Origin: Mycolicibacterium anyangense
GTDB lineage: Bacteria; Actinomycetota; Actinomycetes; Mycobacteriales; Mycobacteriaceae
Direction: 5' to 3'
Assembly (NCBI RefSeq): GCF_010731855.1
Contig: NZ_AP022620.1
Location: 3,720,001 to 3,784,000, forward strand
DNA: 64,000 nt
Positions 25,724 to 33,449 of the stretch are shown here, piece after piece. Made by a program: the position numbers and the translations under genes. The first letter of the stretch is position 1, and the number at the start of each line of letters is the position of its first letter. The notes below the pieces were generated by a model. The model saw nothing but the letters and a program-made list of their open reading frames with translations, did not search any database and was not told where the DNA came from.

Positions 25724-26782
25724 GTGACCGTCCGTCTGCGCCCCGAACTGGCTGACCTGCCTGCCTACACACCGGGCAAGACCGTGCCGGGCGCGATCAA
25801 GCTGGCCAGCAACGAGACGGTGCACGGTCCACTGCCCAGCGTGCGTGAGGCCATCGCGGCGGCGGCCGAGACCATCAACCGCTACCCCGACAACGGCTAC
25901 GTCGAACTCAAGGAACATCTGGCCAAGCACGTCGATTTCGCCCCCGAGCACATCGCGGTCGGCTGCGGCTCGGTGAGCCTGTGCCAGCAGCTGATCCAGA
26001 TCACCTCCAGCGTGGGCGACGAGGTCGTCTTCGGCTGGCGCAGCTTCGAGGTCTACCCGCTGCAGGTGCGGGTGGCCGGGGCCACGCCGGTCCAGGTGCC
26101 CCTGCGCGACCACACCTTCGATCTCGACGCGATGCTCGCCGCCATCACCGACCGCACCCGCCTGATCTTCGTCTGCAATCCGAACAACCCGACCTCGACG
26201 GTCGTCGACCCCGACGAGCTGGCCCGGTTCGTCGCCGCGGTGCCGTCGGACATCCTGGTCGTGATCGACGAGGCCTACGTCGAGTACATCCGCGACGGGA
26301 TGGTCCCCGACAGTCTGGGTCTGGTCCGGTCGTACCCGAACGTGGTTGTGATCCGGACCTTTTCGAAGGCCTACGGGCTGGCTGGGCTGCGGGTGGGCTA
26401 TGCGGTCGGCGACCCGGACTTGATCGTCGCCCTGGGCAAGGTCTACGTCCCCTTCACCGCCACCACGGTGTCACAGGCCGCCGCGATCGCGTCGCTGCAA
26501 GCCTCCGACGAGCTGATGGCACGCACCGACGCCGTGGTGGCCGAGCGGCGCCGGGTCACCGCGGCCCTCGCCGAGTTGGGCTACACATTTCCACCCACGC
26601 AGGCCAACTTCGTCTGGCTACCGCTGGCCGAACACACCCTCGACTTCGTCGAAAAGGCGGCCGAGGCGCGGGTGCTGGTACGCCCCTACGGCACCGACGG
26701 TGTTCGGGTGACCATCGGCGCGCCTGCGGAGAACGACACCTTTCTGGCCTTCGCCACCGACTGGATCTCGACGATCAGCTGA
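25724..26782 (+). CDS. hisC2: Histidinol-phosphate/aromatic aminotransferase
   Basis: A 352-residue class I/II PLP aminotransferase. KLASNETVHGP near the N-terminus, NRYPDNGY, CNPNNPTST, the IDEAYVEY segment and the Schiff-base K215 in TFSKAYGLAGLRVGY identify the HisC/Pat group. Members convert histidinol phosphate or aromatic 2-oxo acids. The position corresponds to Rv3772 (hisC2, also named pat) of M. tuberculosis. The GTG at 25724 follows a -10 element by 7 nt. Its 3' end overlaps the convergent MDMPI-like gene by 8 bp. Confidence 0.9.
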   Translation: MTVRLRPELADLPAYTPGKTVPGAIKLASNETVHGPLPSVREAIAAAAETINRYPDNGYVELKEHLAKHVDFAPEHIAVGCGSVSLCQQLIQITSSVGDEVVFGWRSFEVYPLQVRVAGATPVQVPLRDHTFDLDAMLAAITDRTRLIFVCNPNNPTSTVVDPDELARFVAAVPSDILVVIDEAYVEYIRDGMVPDSLGLVRSYPNVVVIRTFSKAYGLAGLRVGYAVGDPDLIVALGKVYVPFTATTVSQAAAIASLQASDELMARTDAVVAERRRVTAALAELGYTFPPTQANFVWLPLAEHTLDFVEKAAEARVLVRPYGTDGVRVTIGAPAENDTFLAFATDWISTIS

Positions 26783-27359
26783 TCGGCACTCGGCCGGTGA
26801 ACGCGAGCAGCCGGTCCAGCGCAGAGGCATTGTCGGGTACCTCGACGGGATCGTCGAAGCCGGCCCGAATGCGGCCCTCCGGTGTGACGACCCGGTGCAC
26901 CAGTGTGGAGACGTAGTCGACGAGGGAATCCGGGGCGTTGACCGTCCGTCCGGTGGCCGTCGCGTAATCCCAAGCGTGGATGAGAAATTCGAGCGAGAGA
27001 ATGCCCGCCACGTACCCGGCAGGCACCTCGCTGGGGCCGAACGGGACCGTGCCGCCCAATCCACGCCGATGCCAGGCGTCCAACGTCGGGCGGGCGGCGG
27101 CGATGATCTGGCGTTCCACGGAATCGTCCGGGCGGCGCCCGGGAAGCTCGGCAGCTGCGGCCCGTCCGAGCATGGTGATCGAGTTGAGCAGATGGTCGGT
27201 GAGACCGGCGACGTCGAACTCGCTGCACGGAGTCGGCTTCGACAGATCGTCCGTGGCGATCGTGTGCACGGCCTGTTGCAGCACGCTCAGCGTGGCTTCG
27301 GCACTGGCCAGTTCGTCGGTGGGTGGAGCTTGCGGTCCTGCGGTGAGTTCGTCGCCCAT
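26775..27359 (-). CDS. TIGR03086/MDMPI-type metal-binding protein (Rv3773c-like)
   Basis: A 194-residue four-helix protein of the DinB/mycothiol-dependent maleylpyruvate isomerase superfamily. It includes TPCSEFDVAGLTDHLLNSI, with a His at the usual metal-binding place, and LEFLIHAWDYATATG, with the later His/Trp pair. Homologs use mycothiol as a cofactor, but the function of this member is unknown. The ATG at 27359 starts just after the end of the thioester-domain-like gene on the same strand. Confidence 0.8.
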   Translation of the reverse strand: MGDELTAGPQAPPTDELASAEATLSVLQQAVHTIATDDLSKPTPCSEFDVAGLTDHLLNSITMLGRAAAAELPGRRPDDSVERQIIAAARPTLDAWHRRGLGGTVPFGPSEVPAGYVAGILSLEFLIHAWDYATATGRTVNAPDSLVDYVSTLVHRVVTPEGRIRAGFDDPVEVPDNASALDRLLAFTGRVPIS

Positions 27360-27361
27360 CA

Positions 27362-28642
27362 CTACACGGTAGCGACGGCCTTGATGTGCGGTGCGGCCCA
27401 TTCGACATCGAACTCGACTACCAGCTGCGCCGGGACGGCCAGCGCCAGCGGCGTGTAATCACCGGCGACCTCGTCGCGGGCCACCCCGGTGATTACCCGG
27501 CCACCGAATCCGTCCGCGCGGCCCGGCACCTCGATGGTCAAGGTGGCCTGTTCTGCCCCGGGCGACACCCGCAGATAGAACTCCGCACCCGGCTCCAACG
27601 GCTCGGCGATCACCAAGCCGTCGGCATCGACGACCTGTCCGTCGGACACCCTGATGGTGGCAGCGTCGGTAGCGGCCAGCCGGAATGGCCCCAAGATCGC
27701 ACCCTCGACCACGGCCGACGAGGCGAGCAGCGACGGGGTGACGGTCTGGCGGGCGGCCGACCGGGCCCCGGACAGCAGGTAGTCATAGAGGAACACGACG
27801 GGCTCGGCGTTGCGGTAGGTGCGGGAACCGTGCAGTTCGAAGGTGACCTCGTCGATGACGGCATCGCCGTCGATCAGGAGCCGGTAGTACCGGAATCCCC
27901 GCCCGCCCCGGCTGATCCTGTTGTCGGACACCGTGCTGCCGACGCCGAGCGCCTTACTGACCTGGCCGGCACCGGCGTCGACGTGTACTTGCGAGGATGC
28001 CACGTCCGCCCAGACCTGCCCGTCATCGGACTTCTGCAGCCGCAGGACCGCACCGGCGCTCGAAGAGATGGTCGCGGTGTAACCGGCCAGCTGCCGCTCA
28101 CCATCGAATTCGACGTCCACCGACCCCGGGGCGTACTGGACACGGGCCGGGACGTTGCGGGGGCGGTCGTCGAGTTCGAGACCATTGGTCAACCGCCAGA
28201 TCGCGGCCTGGGTGCCGGCGATGGCCTCGTGCTCGGCGATGTTGCGCGTCCCCAGCCGGTATCCGGCCGCACGCAGCCGCCGGCTGATTTCGGTGGTCGA
28301 CAGGGTCGGGTAGGAGTTGCGCAGGATCCAATCCACCTCGGCCTCGTGGGCGCGGGCCTGCAGGTGCGGCACCGCCGACCAGGTGTCGGCGCGGTAGCGC
28401 GACGGCCGGCTCGGCGCGACACCGGCGAAGTCCAGCGAGTAGGCCTCGATGTTCGGGTTCAGCCTGATCAGGTCGGTACGTGCCGAGGTCCCGTCCGCGA
28501 ACACGATCGTGTCGACGGTGTGCGAGTAGGTCCCCGGGCGGTAGCGGGTCATCCTGGACAGGTCCACCGACGGTGTCGGGCTGACCCGGCGCCGGACGGC
28601 GACGGGGGCGGCAGCGAGGGCTGGCAGGGCAAAGGTGGTCAT
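27362..28642 (-). CDS. TQXA/thioester-domain-like protein, Cys-free, behind a polycysteine leader
   Basis: A 426-residue protein with the TQXA (thioester) domain layout in residues 40-155: YSLDFAG at 68-74 and TQAAIWR at 144-150. In surface thioester proteins the first motif normally supplies a Cys that bonds to the Gln of TQ; here that place is Ser69, so the bond cannot form. No Sec signal or LPXTG-type anchor is visible. Two later beta-rich regions follow. The whole chain has no Cys and only two Met (1 and 31), an exceptional composition. The ATG at 28642 has a purine-rich GAGAGA site partly buried in a predicted hairpin. An upstream ORF ending in four Cys codons precedes it, and the encapsulin gene is divergent. 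The role is unknown; regulation by cysteine supply is inferred. Confidence 0.72.
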   Translation of the reverse strand: MTTFALPALAAAPVAVRRRVSPTPSVDLSRMTRYRPGTYSHTVDTIVFADGTSARTDLIRLNPNIEAYSLDFAGVAPSRPSRYRADTWSAVPHLQARAHEAEVDWILRNSYPTLSTTEISRRLRAAGYRLGTRNIAEHEAIAGTQAAIWRLTNGLELDDRPRNVPARVQYAPGSVDVEFDGERQLAGYTATISSSAGAVLRLQKSDDGQVWADVASSQVHVDAGAGQVSKALGVGSTVSDNRISRGGRGFRYYRLLIDGDAVIDEVTFELHGSRTYRNAEPVVFLYDYLLSGARSAARQTVTPSLLASSAVVEGAILGPFRLAATDAATIRVSDGQVVDADGLVIAEPLEPGAEFYLRVSPGAEQATLTIEVPGRADGFGGRVITGVARDEVAGDYTPLALAVPAQLVVEFDVEWAAPHIKAVATV

Positions 28643-28645
28643 CTG

Positions 28646-28682
28646 GTTGATCTCTCTGGATACGTCGATAGCGCAGATCAAC
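28646..28682 (-). promoter_or_regulatory. Predicted hairpin sequestering the ribosome-binding site of the TQXA-like gene
   Basis: On the minus strand GTTGATCT (28675-28682) is perfectly complementary to AGATCAAC (28646-28653), with a 21-nt loop. The 3' arm overlaps the purine-rich site just before the ATG at 28642. Together with the upstream Cys-rich ORF this could form a translational attenuator, but folding was judged by eye. Confidence 0.45.
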
Positions 28683-28731
28683 GCGCCGAATAGGCGGCGG
28701 GCTGAGCGCAGGGATTACGGCGTCAGAAGAA

Positions 28732-28800
28732 TCAACAACAACAACAGCGCACGTCGAGGCAGCGCGTGAAGCCAGAGCGCAGCGGAGCGTGCTGTTGCAT
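28732..28800 (-). CDS. Leaderless 22-residue polycysteine leader peptide (probable cysteine attenuator)
   Basis: A 22-codon ORF on the minus strand that begins MQQHAPLRSG, continues FTRCLDVR and ends with four consecutive TGT Cys codons and TGA. A -10 element TATGGT (28808-28813) lies exactly 7 nt before the ATG, giving a leaderless mRNA. Leaderless short ORFs with Cys runs near their ends are known in mycobacteria as cysteine-responsive attenuators upstream of sulfur genes; the TRCLDVR segment also resembles actinobacterial leader peptides. It ends 89 nt before the TQXA-like gene. When Cys-tRNA is scarce, ribosomes should stall on the Cys codons and open the downstream hairpin. This mechanism is inferred here, and the ORF is too short to be tested by homology alone. 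Confidence 0.7.
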   Translation of the reverse strand: MQQHAPLRSGFTRCLDVRCCCC

Positions 28801-28807
28801 GCCCAAT

Positions 28808-28813
28808 ACCATA
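28808..28813 (-). promoter_or_regulatory. -10 element of the polycysteine leader transcript
   Basis: TATGGT on the minus strand, 7 nt before the leader ATG at 28800. A recognisable -35 hexamer is missing at the expected distance. Confidence 0.5.
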
Positions 28814-28926
28814 CGCGACGCCAACGGCACGCGGCACCGGGGTTCGCATCACGCTGATGTCCAAACCTGTGCAGCCTCACGTCGCACGGACATGATTGGT
28901 CCACCAAAAAAGTCGGAGGGATCACG

Positions 28927-29853
28927 ATGACGTCGGCACAGAATGAATCTCAGGCACTTGGCGCGCTTGCCGCCCGGCAGTTGGCGAATGCGACCAAGAC
29001 GGTCCCGCAGTTGGAGACGATTACTCCGCGGTTTTTGTTGCACCTGTTGAGCTGGGTGCCGGTGGAGGCTGGTATCTACCGGGTGAACCGGGTGGCGAAC
29101 CCGGATCGGGTGGCGATCCACGCCGAGGTCGGCGGGGAGAACATCGAGGACCCACTGCCGCAGACGTATGTCGACTATCAGACCAGCCCGCGTGAGATCA
29201 CGCTGCGCGCCATCTCCACGCTGCTCGACGTGCACACCCGGGTCTCGGATCTGTACTCCAGCCCGCATGACCAGATCACCCAGCAGTTGCGGCTGACGAT
29301 CGAGACGATCAAGGAACGCCAGGAATCCGAGCTGATCAACAACCCCGAGTACGGGTTGCTGTCGCAGGTCACCCCGGAGCAGACGATCAAGACGCTCAAG
29401 GGCGCGCCGACCCCGGATGATCTGGATGGTTTGTTGACCAAGGTGTGGAAGACGCCGGCGTTCTTCTTGACTCATCCGTTGGGGGTGGCGGCGTTCGGTC
29501 GGGAGGCGACCTGGCGTGGGGTGCCGCCGGTGGTGGTCAATCTCTTTGGTGCGCAGTTCATCACCTGGCGCGGTATCCCGATCATCCCGAGTGACAAGGT
29601 GCCGGTGGAGAAGGGCAAGACTAAGTTCATCCTGGTGCGTACCGGTGAGGAGCGCCAGGGTGTGGTCGGGTTGTTCCAGCCGGGTCTGGTCGGTGAGCAG
29701 GCGCCGGGTCTGTCGGTGCGGTTCACCGGGATTGATCGGTCGGGGATCGCGTCGTATCTGGTGTCGTTGTATTCGTCGTTGGCGGTGCTGACCGATGATG
29801 CGTTGGCGGTGCTCGATGGCGTTGCGGTGGATCAGTACCATGAGTACAAGTGA
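28927..29853 (+). CDS. Family 2A encapsulin nanocompartment shell protein
   Basis: A 308-residue HK97-fold shell protein of the SrpI/MMP-I (major membrane protein I, 35 kDa antigen) type. Recognisable segments are TVPQLETITPRFLLHLLSW, GIYRVNRV, SPREITLRAIS, the FFLTHPLGVAAFGREA segment and GIDRSGIASYLVSLYSS. Family 2A shells assemble into icosahedral compartments around a cysteine desulfurase, and the next gene encodes one, overlapping by 14 bp. No cyclic-nucleotide-binding insertion (family 2B) is present. The chain contains no Cys and only the initiator Met, suiting a protein made under sulfur limitation; the cyanobacterial homolog was named for sulfur regulation. A GGAGGG ribosome-binding site precedes the ATG. 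Confidence 0.93.
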   Translation: MTSAQNESQALGALAARQLANATKTVPQLETITPRFLLHLLSWVPVEAGIYRVNRVANPDRVAIHAEVGGENIEDPLPQTYVDYQTSPREITLRAISTLLDVHTRVSDLYSSPHDQITQQLRLTIETIKERQESELINNPEYGLLSQVTPEQTIKTLKGAPTPDDLDGLLTKVWKTPAFFLTHPLGVAAFGREATWRGVPPVVVNLFGAQFITWRGIPIIPSDKVPVEKGKTKFILVRTGEERQGVVGLFQPGLVGEQAPGLSVRFTGIDRSGIASYLVSLYSSLAVLTDDALAVLDGVAVDQYHEYK

Positions 29854-31675
29854 GTATCGATCGGTAGACGCCGAAGGCGACCTCCCGATCAGCGAGGCCG
29901 AATTGGCCGCTCTGGCAACGCAATTGCTGGCGGGCAGCATCCGGCCCGGAAATGATTCACCCCCACAGGCCGTGCCACCGGCACCACGGGGTTCGATGCC
30001 CGACACCACCGCGGCGGCTTCCTACGCGAGCGGGGCGGCAGGTGCGCAGCCGTTCAGCCCGCCCGCGGTGTTCCTGGAGGCACCGGGTGTGACGGTGTCT
30101 GCTGCGAGTTCGCCTGGCCCCGAACCGATTCCGCCGGGTGCGGTGCCGGTGGCGCCGCGCGGTAGTGCACCGGATCTAAGCACCCCGCCGCATTTCGACG
30201 AGTTCGCAGTGCCCGAGGGCATCGTGCCGACGGTGCCGGGTGTGCTCGCCGGCGCAGCGCCCAGCGCGCCGGTGGCGCCGCGTGGTTCGGCACCCAGTTG
30301 GCCGACCGGCGTTGCGGGGATACCGGATCTCGGTTTTCTGTCGGCCCCCGCGGTCGCGACACCCGGTGGTGATGAGGGAAGTTACTACTTCACCTCGCCG
30401 GTGTCGGTGTTGGCCGAGCCGGTGCCGCAGTTGCCGGATCGTCATGAGGTCTTCGATGTCCACGCGATCCGGGCTGATTTTCCGATCCTGGCCGAGACGG
30501 TCAACGGCAAACCGTTGATCTGGTTCGACAATGCCGCGACCACCCAGAAGCCGCAGGCGGTCATCGACCGGCTGGCCTACTTCTACGCCCACGAGAACTC
30601 CAACATCCACCGCGCCGCCCACGAGTTGGCCGCCCGGGCCACCGACGCCTACGAAGAAGCCCGCGACACCGTGCGCCGCTTCATCGGGGCACCCAAGGCC
30701 GAGCAGATCATCTTCGTGCGCGGCACCACCGAGGCCATCAATCTGGTGGCCAAAGCCTGGGGCGCCAAGCACCTCAAGGCTGGCGACGAGATCGTGATCA
30801 CCCACCTCGAACATCACGCCAATATCGTTCCCTGGCAGATGATCTGCCAGCAGACCGGTGCGGTCCTGCGGGTCGCCCCGGTCGACGATGCCGGCAATCT
30901 GCTGCTCGGTGAGTTCGAGGACCTGCTGGGTCCGCGAACCAAGCTGGTCTCGGCCACCCAGGTCTCCAACGCCCTGGGCACCGTCACCCCGGTGGACACG
31001 ATCGTCGAACTCGGCCACCGCTACGGGGCGCGCGTGCTCATCGACGGCGCCCAGTCCATCCCGCACATCCCGATCGACGTCTCCCAGACCGGGGCCGACT
31101 TCCTGGTGTTCTCCGGGCACAAGATCTTCGGGCCCACCGGGATCGGCGTGCTCTACGGCACCGAAGAGGTGCTGGCCGAGACGCCGCCCTGGCAAGGCGG
31201 GGGCAACATGATCGCCGATGTCACCATCGAACGCTCGCTGTATCAGGGCCTGCCCAACAAGTTCGAGGCCGGCACCGGAAACATCGCTGATGCCGTTGGG
31301 CTGGGCGAAGCGATCCGCTACGTCGAGAAGGTCGGCATCGACCGGATCGCCGCCTACGAACACGCCCTGCTGGACTACGCCACCCCGCGGCTGGCCGCCA
31401 TCCCCGGGGTGCGCCTGATCGGGACCGCCGAACAGAAGGCCAGCGTGCTGTCCTTCGTGCTCGCCGGCCACGAATCCCTCGAAGTCGGTAAAGCCCTCAA
31501 CGCCGAAGGCATCGCCGTGCGCGCCGGACATCACTGCGCCCAACCGATCCTGCGCCGCATGGGCGTGGAAACCACCGTCCGGCCGTCGTTCGCGTTCTAC
31601 AACACCTACGACGAAATCGACGTCTTCATCGACGCCGTCCGACGCATCGCCGAAAGCGGATCCAACACCGGCTAA
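29840..31675 (+). CDS. Encapsulin-cargo cysteine desulfurase (SufS-like) with disordered targeting N-terminus
   Basis: A 611-residue protein in two parts. Residues 1-200 are Pro/Ala-rich and probably disordered, after a short helix-like ISEAELAALATQLLAGS segment. They contain three near-identical motifs, APRGS at 48-52, 105-109 and 146-150, which probably bind the shell interior. Residues 205-611 are a SufS-type class V desulfurase with the PLP-binding K428 in SGHKIFGP and the catalytic Cys566 in RAGHHCAQP. It removes sulfur from cysteine as persulfide, giving alanine. The ATG at 29840 lies inside the encapsulin gene, a 14-bp overlap typical of coupled cargo and shell. Related compartments have been reported to store sulfur; that outcome is inferred here. 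Only two Cys occur in the chain. Confidence 0.92.
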   Translation: MSTSEYRSVDAEGDLPISEAELAALATQLLAGSIRPGNDSPPQAVPPAPRGSMPDTTAAASYASGAAGAQPFSPPAVFLEAPGVTVSAASSPGPEPIPPGAVPVAPRGSAPDLSTPPHFDEFAVPEGIVPTVPGVLAGAAPSAPVAPRGSAPSWPTGVAGIPDLGFLSAPAVATPGGDEGSYYFTSPVSVLAEPVPQLPDRHEVFDVHAIRADFPILAETVNGKPLIWFDNAATTQKPQAVIDRLAYFYAHENSNIHRAAHELAARATDAYEEARDTVRRFIGAPKAEQIIFVRGTTEAINLVAKAWGAKHLKAGDEIVITHLEHHANIVPWQMICQQTGAVLRVAPVDDAGNLLLGEFEDLLGPRTKLVSATQVSNALGTVTPVDTIVELGHRYGARVLIDGAQSIPHIPIDVSQTGADFLVFSGHKIFGPTGIGVLYGTEEVLAETPPWQGGGNMIADVTIERSLYQGLPNKFEAGTGNIADAVGLGEAIRYVEKVGIDRIAAYEHALLDYATPRLAAIPGVRLIGTAEQKASVLSFVLAGHESLEVGKALNAEGIAVRAGHHCAQPILRRMGVETTVRPSFAFYNTYDEIDVFIDAVRRIAESGSNTG

Positions 31676-31818
31676 CGGCCCGGCGTCTTTGTTCGACGGC
31701 TCAGGGTCGGCACGCCCGCCAGCAACCAGATTCACCGCGATTCGATACCTCGATCTCGGCACGCTCGCCCATCATGCTCGATTCACAACGACAGGCCGAG
31801 CGGCATCGGAGGTCACAC

Positions 31819-32163
31819 GTGGTGCAACGAGCAGGTCAGCTGACCAGAGGCTCGCATAGCTTTCCGCGTCCACTCGCGCAGTCCTTCGCGTGGGAATGGG
31901 ACTGGCAGGCATCAGGCAACTGCGTTGGCGAACCGACGGAGATCTTCTTCCCCGAGGACAGCCCGAGGCGAGAGCGTCGCCGCCTGGAACAGCAGGCCAA
32001 GACCATCTGCTGGAACTGCCCGATCAAGGTTCGCTGCCTCGAGCACGCGCTGACCACACCGGAGCAGTTCGGGGTGTGGGGGGCGACAACCCCTAGCGAG
32101 AGGGGTAAGCACCGAGCACCGCTGCGAAAACCATTGACTGCTCAGCACATTGGCGCCGTCTGA
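31819..32163 (+). CDS. WhiB-like iron-sulfur transcription factor
   Basis: A 114-residue WhiB-family protein. Four Cys (C35, C64, C67, C73) in the pattern C-x28-C-x2-C-x5-C can hold a [4Fe-4S] cluster. GVWGATTPSER follows as the turn motif, with Ala in place of the second Gly of the usual GVWGG, and then a basic tail. The GTG at 31819 was chosen because GGAGG lies 6 nt upstream; an ATG at 31774 has no such site. It sits 143 bp after the cysteine desulfurase gene, so cluster assembly from that sulfur is an attractive but unproven link. It does not clearly match a numbered WhiB. Confidence 0.85.
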   Translation: MVQRAGQLTRGSHSFPRPLAQSFAWEWDWQASGNCVGEPTEIFFPEDSPRRERRRLEQQAKTICWNCPIKVRCLEHALTTPEQFGVWGATTPSERGKHRAPLRKPLTAQHIGAV

Positions 32164-32201
32164 CATCAGAGACGAGCGGCCGCGCGGGCAGGACCGGCCC
32201 G

Positions 32202-33323
32202 TCAGACCGAACCCGCAAGCGCGACCGGCACGGCTAGGTCGGCGATGAGGTCCCGTAGACCGCCGCCCGACCGGAGCTTGCGGCGTTGGTGCACCGCGCC
32301 ATTGCCCTCGGTGAGGATTCGCTGCACCGACTGCCTGACGTTGGCCAATTCGCCGAGATCCTCCAAGGCGGGCGCTACCCAGTCGACGAGCGAGCCCAGC
32401 GCCTCCTGCGCGGAGGTGAGGGTGCCGGCGACTACGTCGTACCCCTGACCCGTCACGCCATCGTGGGCGGCCTTCCATTTGGCGGCCACCAGGGTCTCCG
32501 TCCCGACCTCGGGCGCGGTACGCCCCGCGTCGAGTTCAGCCAGCGCGGTAATCGCCAGTGCGCGAATCACAGTGGCAAGTGTGACCGACTCCTCGACTGT
32601 CGCCGGGACATCACTGACCCGCACCTCGATGGTCGGCAGATGACTTGACGGACGAATGTCCCAGTACAGCATTCGCTCGTCGAGCACCGCACCCGTCTCG
32701 TGCAGCACCGCGGTCAGTTCGTCGAAGTGCTCCAGCGAGCGAAAGTACGGTGGCGGACCTGACACCGGCCAGCCGGTCTGCTGGACGGCACGCCAGCTCG
32801 CGTAACCGGTGTCGAATCCCCCGTAGATCGGCGAGTTAGCCGTCAACGCGAGCAGCGACGGTAGCCAGAGCCTGACGTAATTGCCGACCTGCAAGGCGGT
32901 TTCGCGATCGGGCATTCCGACGTGGACGTGGGCGCCGCAAATCACCTGGCCGTAGGTGAGGCTGCCGAATGACTCGGTGATCCACTCGAAGCGGCTGCTG
33001 TCGGTCAGGGTGAAGGGCAGCCTGCCGACGGGCGGAACCCCGACCGGCAGCAACCGCGTACCCAGACTCGCTGCGGCCCTGGCGGCCAACGTCCGCTGCT
33101 CGGTGAGATCGTCACGCAGCTCCGCCGCCGAAGTGTGGACCGAGGTATCGATCTCGACCTGGCAGTTGGCGAACTCGGTGGTCAACCTCAACCCGAGGGC
33201 CGCCGCCGCTGCCACGACAGCCGAGTTCTTGCCGGCGGGCTGACCCGTACCGGCGTCGACCAACAGGAACTCTTCTTCGACGCCGAACGTCGTAGCAGAC
33301 GGGGGCGGCACTGATCGACTCAC
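32202..33323 (-). CDS. Carboxylate-amine ligase, YbdK/GCS2 family (glutamate-cysteine ligase type 2-like)
   Basis: A 373-residue ATP-grasp-related ligase: FGVEEEFLLVD at the N-terminus, EFANCQVEIDT, CGAHVHVGMPD and YWDIRPSSHLPTIEVRVSD are the GCS2/YbdK signatures that bind glutamate, ATP and metal. E. coli YbdK has weak glutamate-cysteine ligase activity. Mycobacteria do not make glutathione, so the product here is uncertain; gamma-glutamylcysteine or another gamma-glutamyl amide is possible. The GTG at 33323 begins the conserved region. It is convergent with the WhiB-like gene and divergent from an APC permease. Confidence 0.87.
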   Translation of the reverse strand: MSRSVPPPSATTFGVEEEFLLVDAGTGQPAGKNSAVVAAAAALGLRLTTEFANCQVEIDTSVHTSAAELRDDLTEQRTLAARAAASLGTRLLPVGVPPVGRLPFTLTDSSRFEWITESFGSLTYGQVICGAHVHVGMPDRETALQVGNYVRLWLPSLLALTANSPIYGGFDTGYASWRAVQQTGWPVSGPPPYFRSLEHFDELTAVLHETGAVLDERMLYWDIRPSSHLPTIEVRVSDVPATVEESVTLATVIRALAITALAELDAGRTAPEVGTETLVAAKWKAAHDGVTGQGYDVVAGTLTSAQEALGSLVDWVAPALEDLGELANVRQSVQRILTEGNGAVHQRRKLRSGGGLRDLIADLAVPVALAGSV

Positions 33324-33449
33324 CTGACTGTCGTACGCCGCCGCGGGCGCACTGGCGCGGCATGCAATCGCACTGATCGGAACTATCGGGAACGTAAGGA
33401 TGCGCGCTTACCGTTTCGCCAGCCCGAATATCGATCCCGAGGGGACGGC

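Noticed and set aside
28857..28895. A 12-codon ORF (MSKPVQPHVART) upstream of the encapsulin gene
   Set aside because: No supporting start signal and no informative codon run.
28892..28930. A 12-codon ORF (MIGPPKKSEGSR) ending in an ATGA overlap with the encapsulin start
   Set aside because: No ribosome-binding site or -10 element at leaderless spacing was seen and it has no Cys codons, so it is probably chance.
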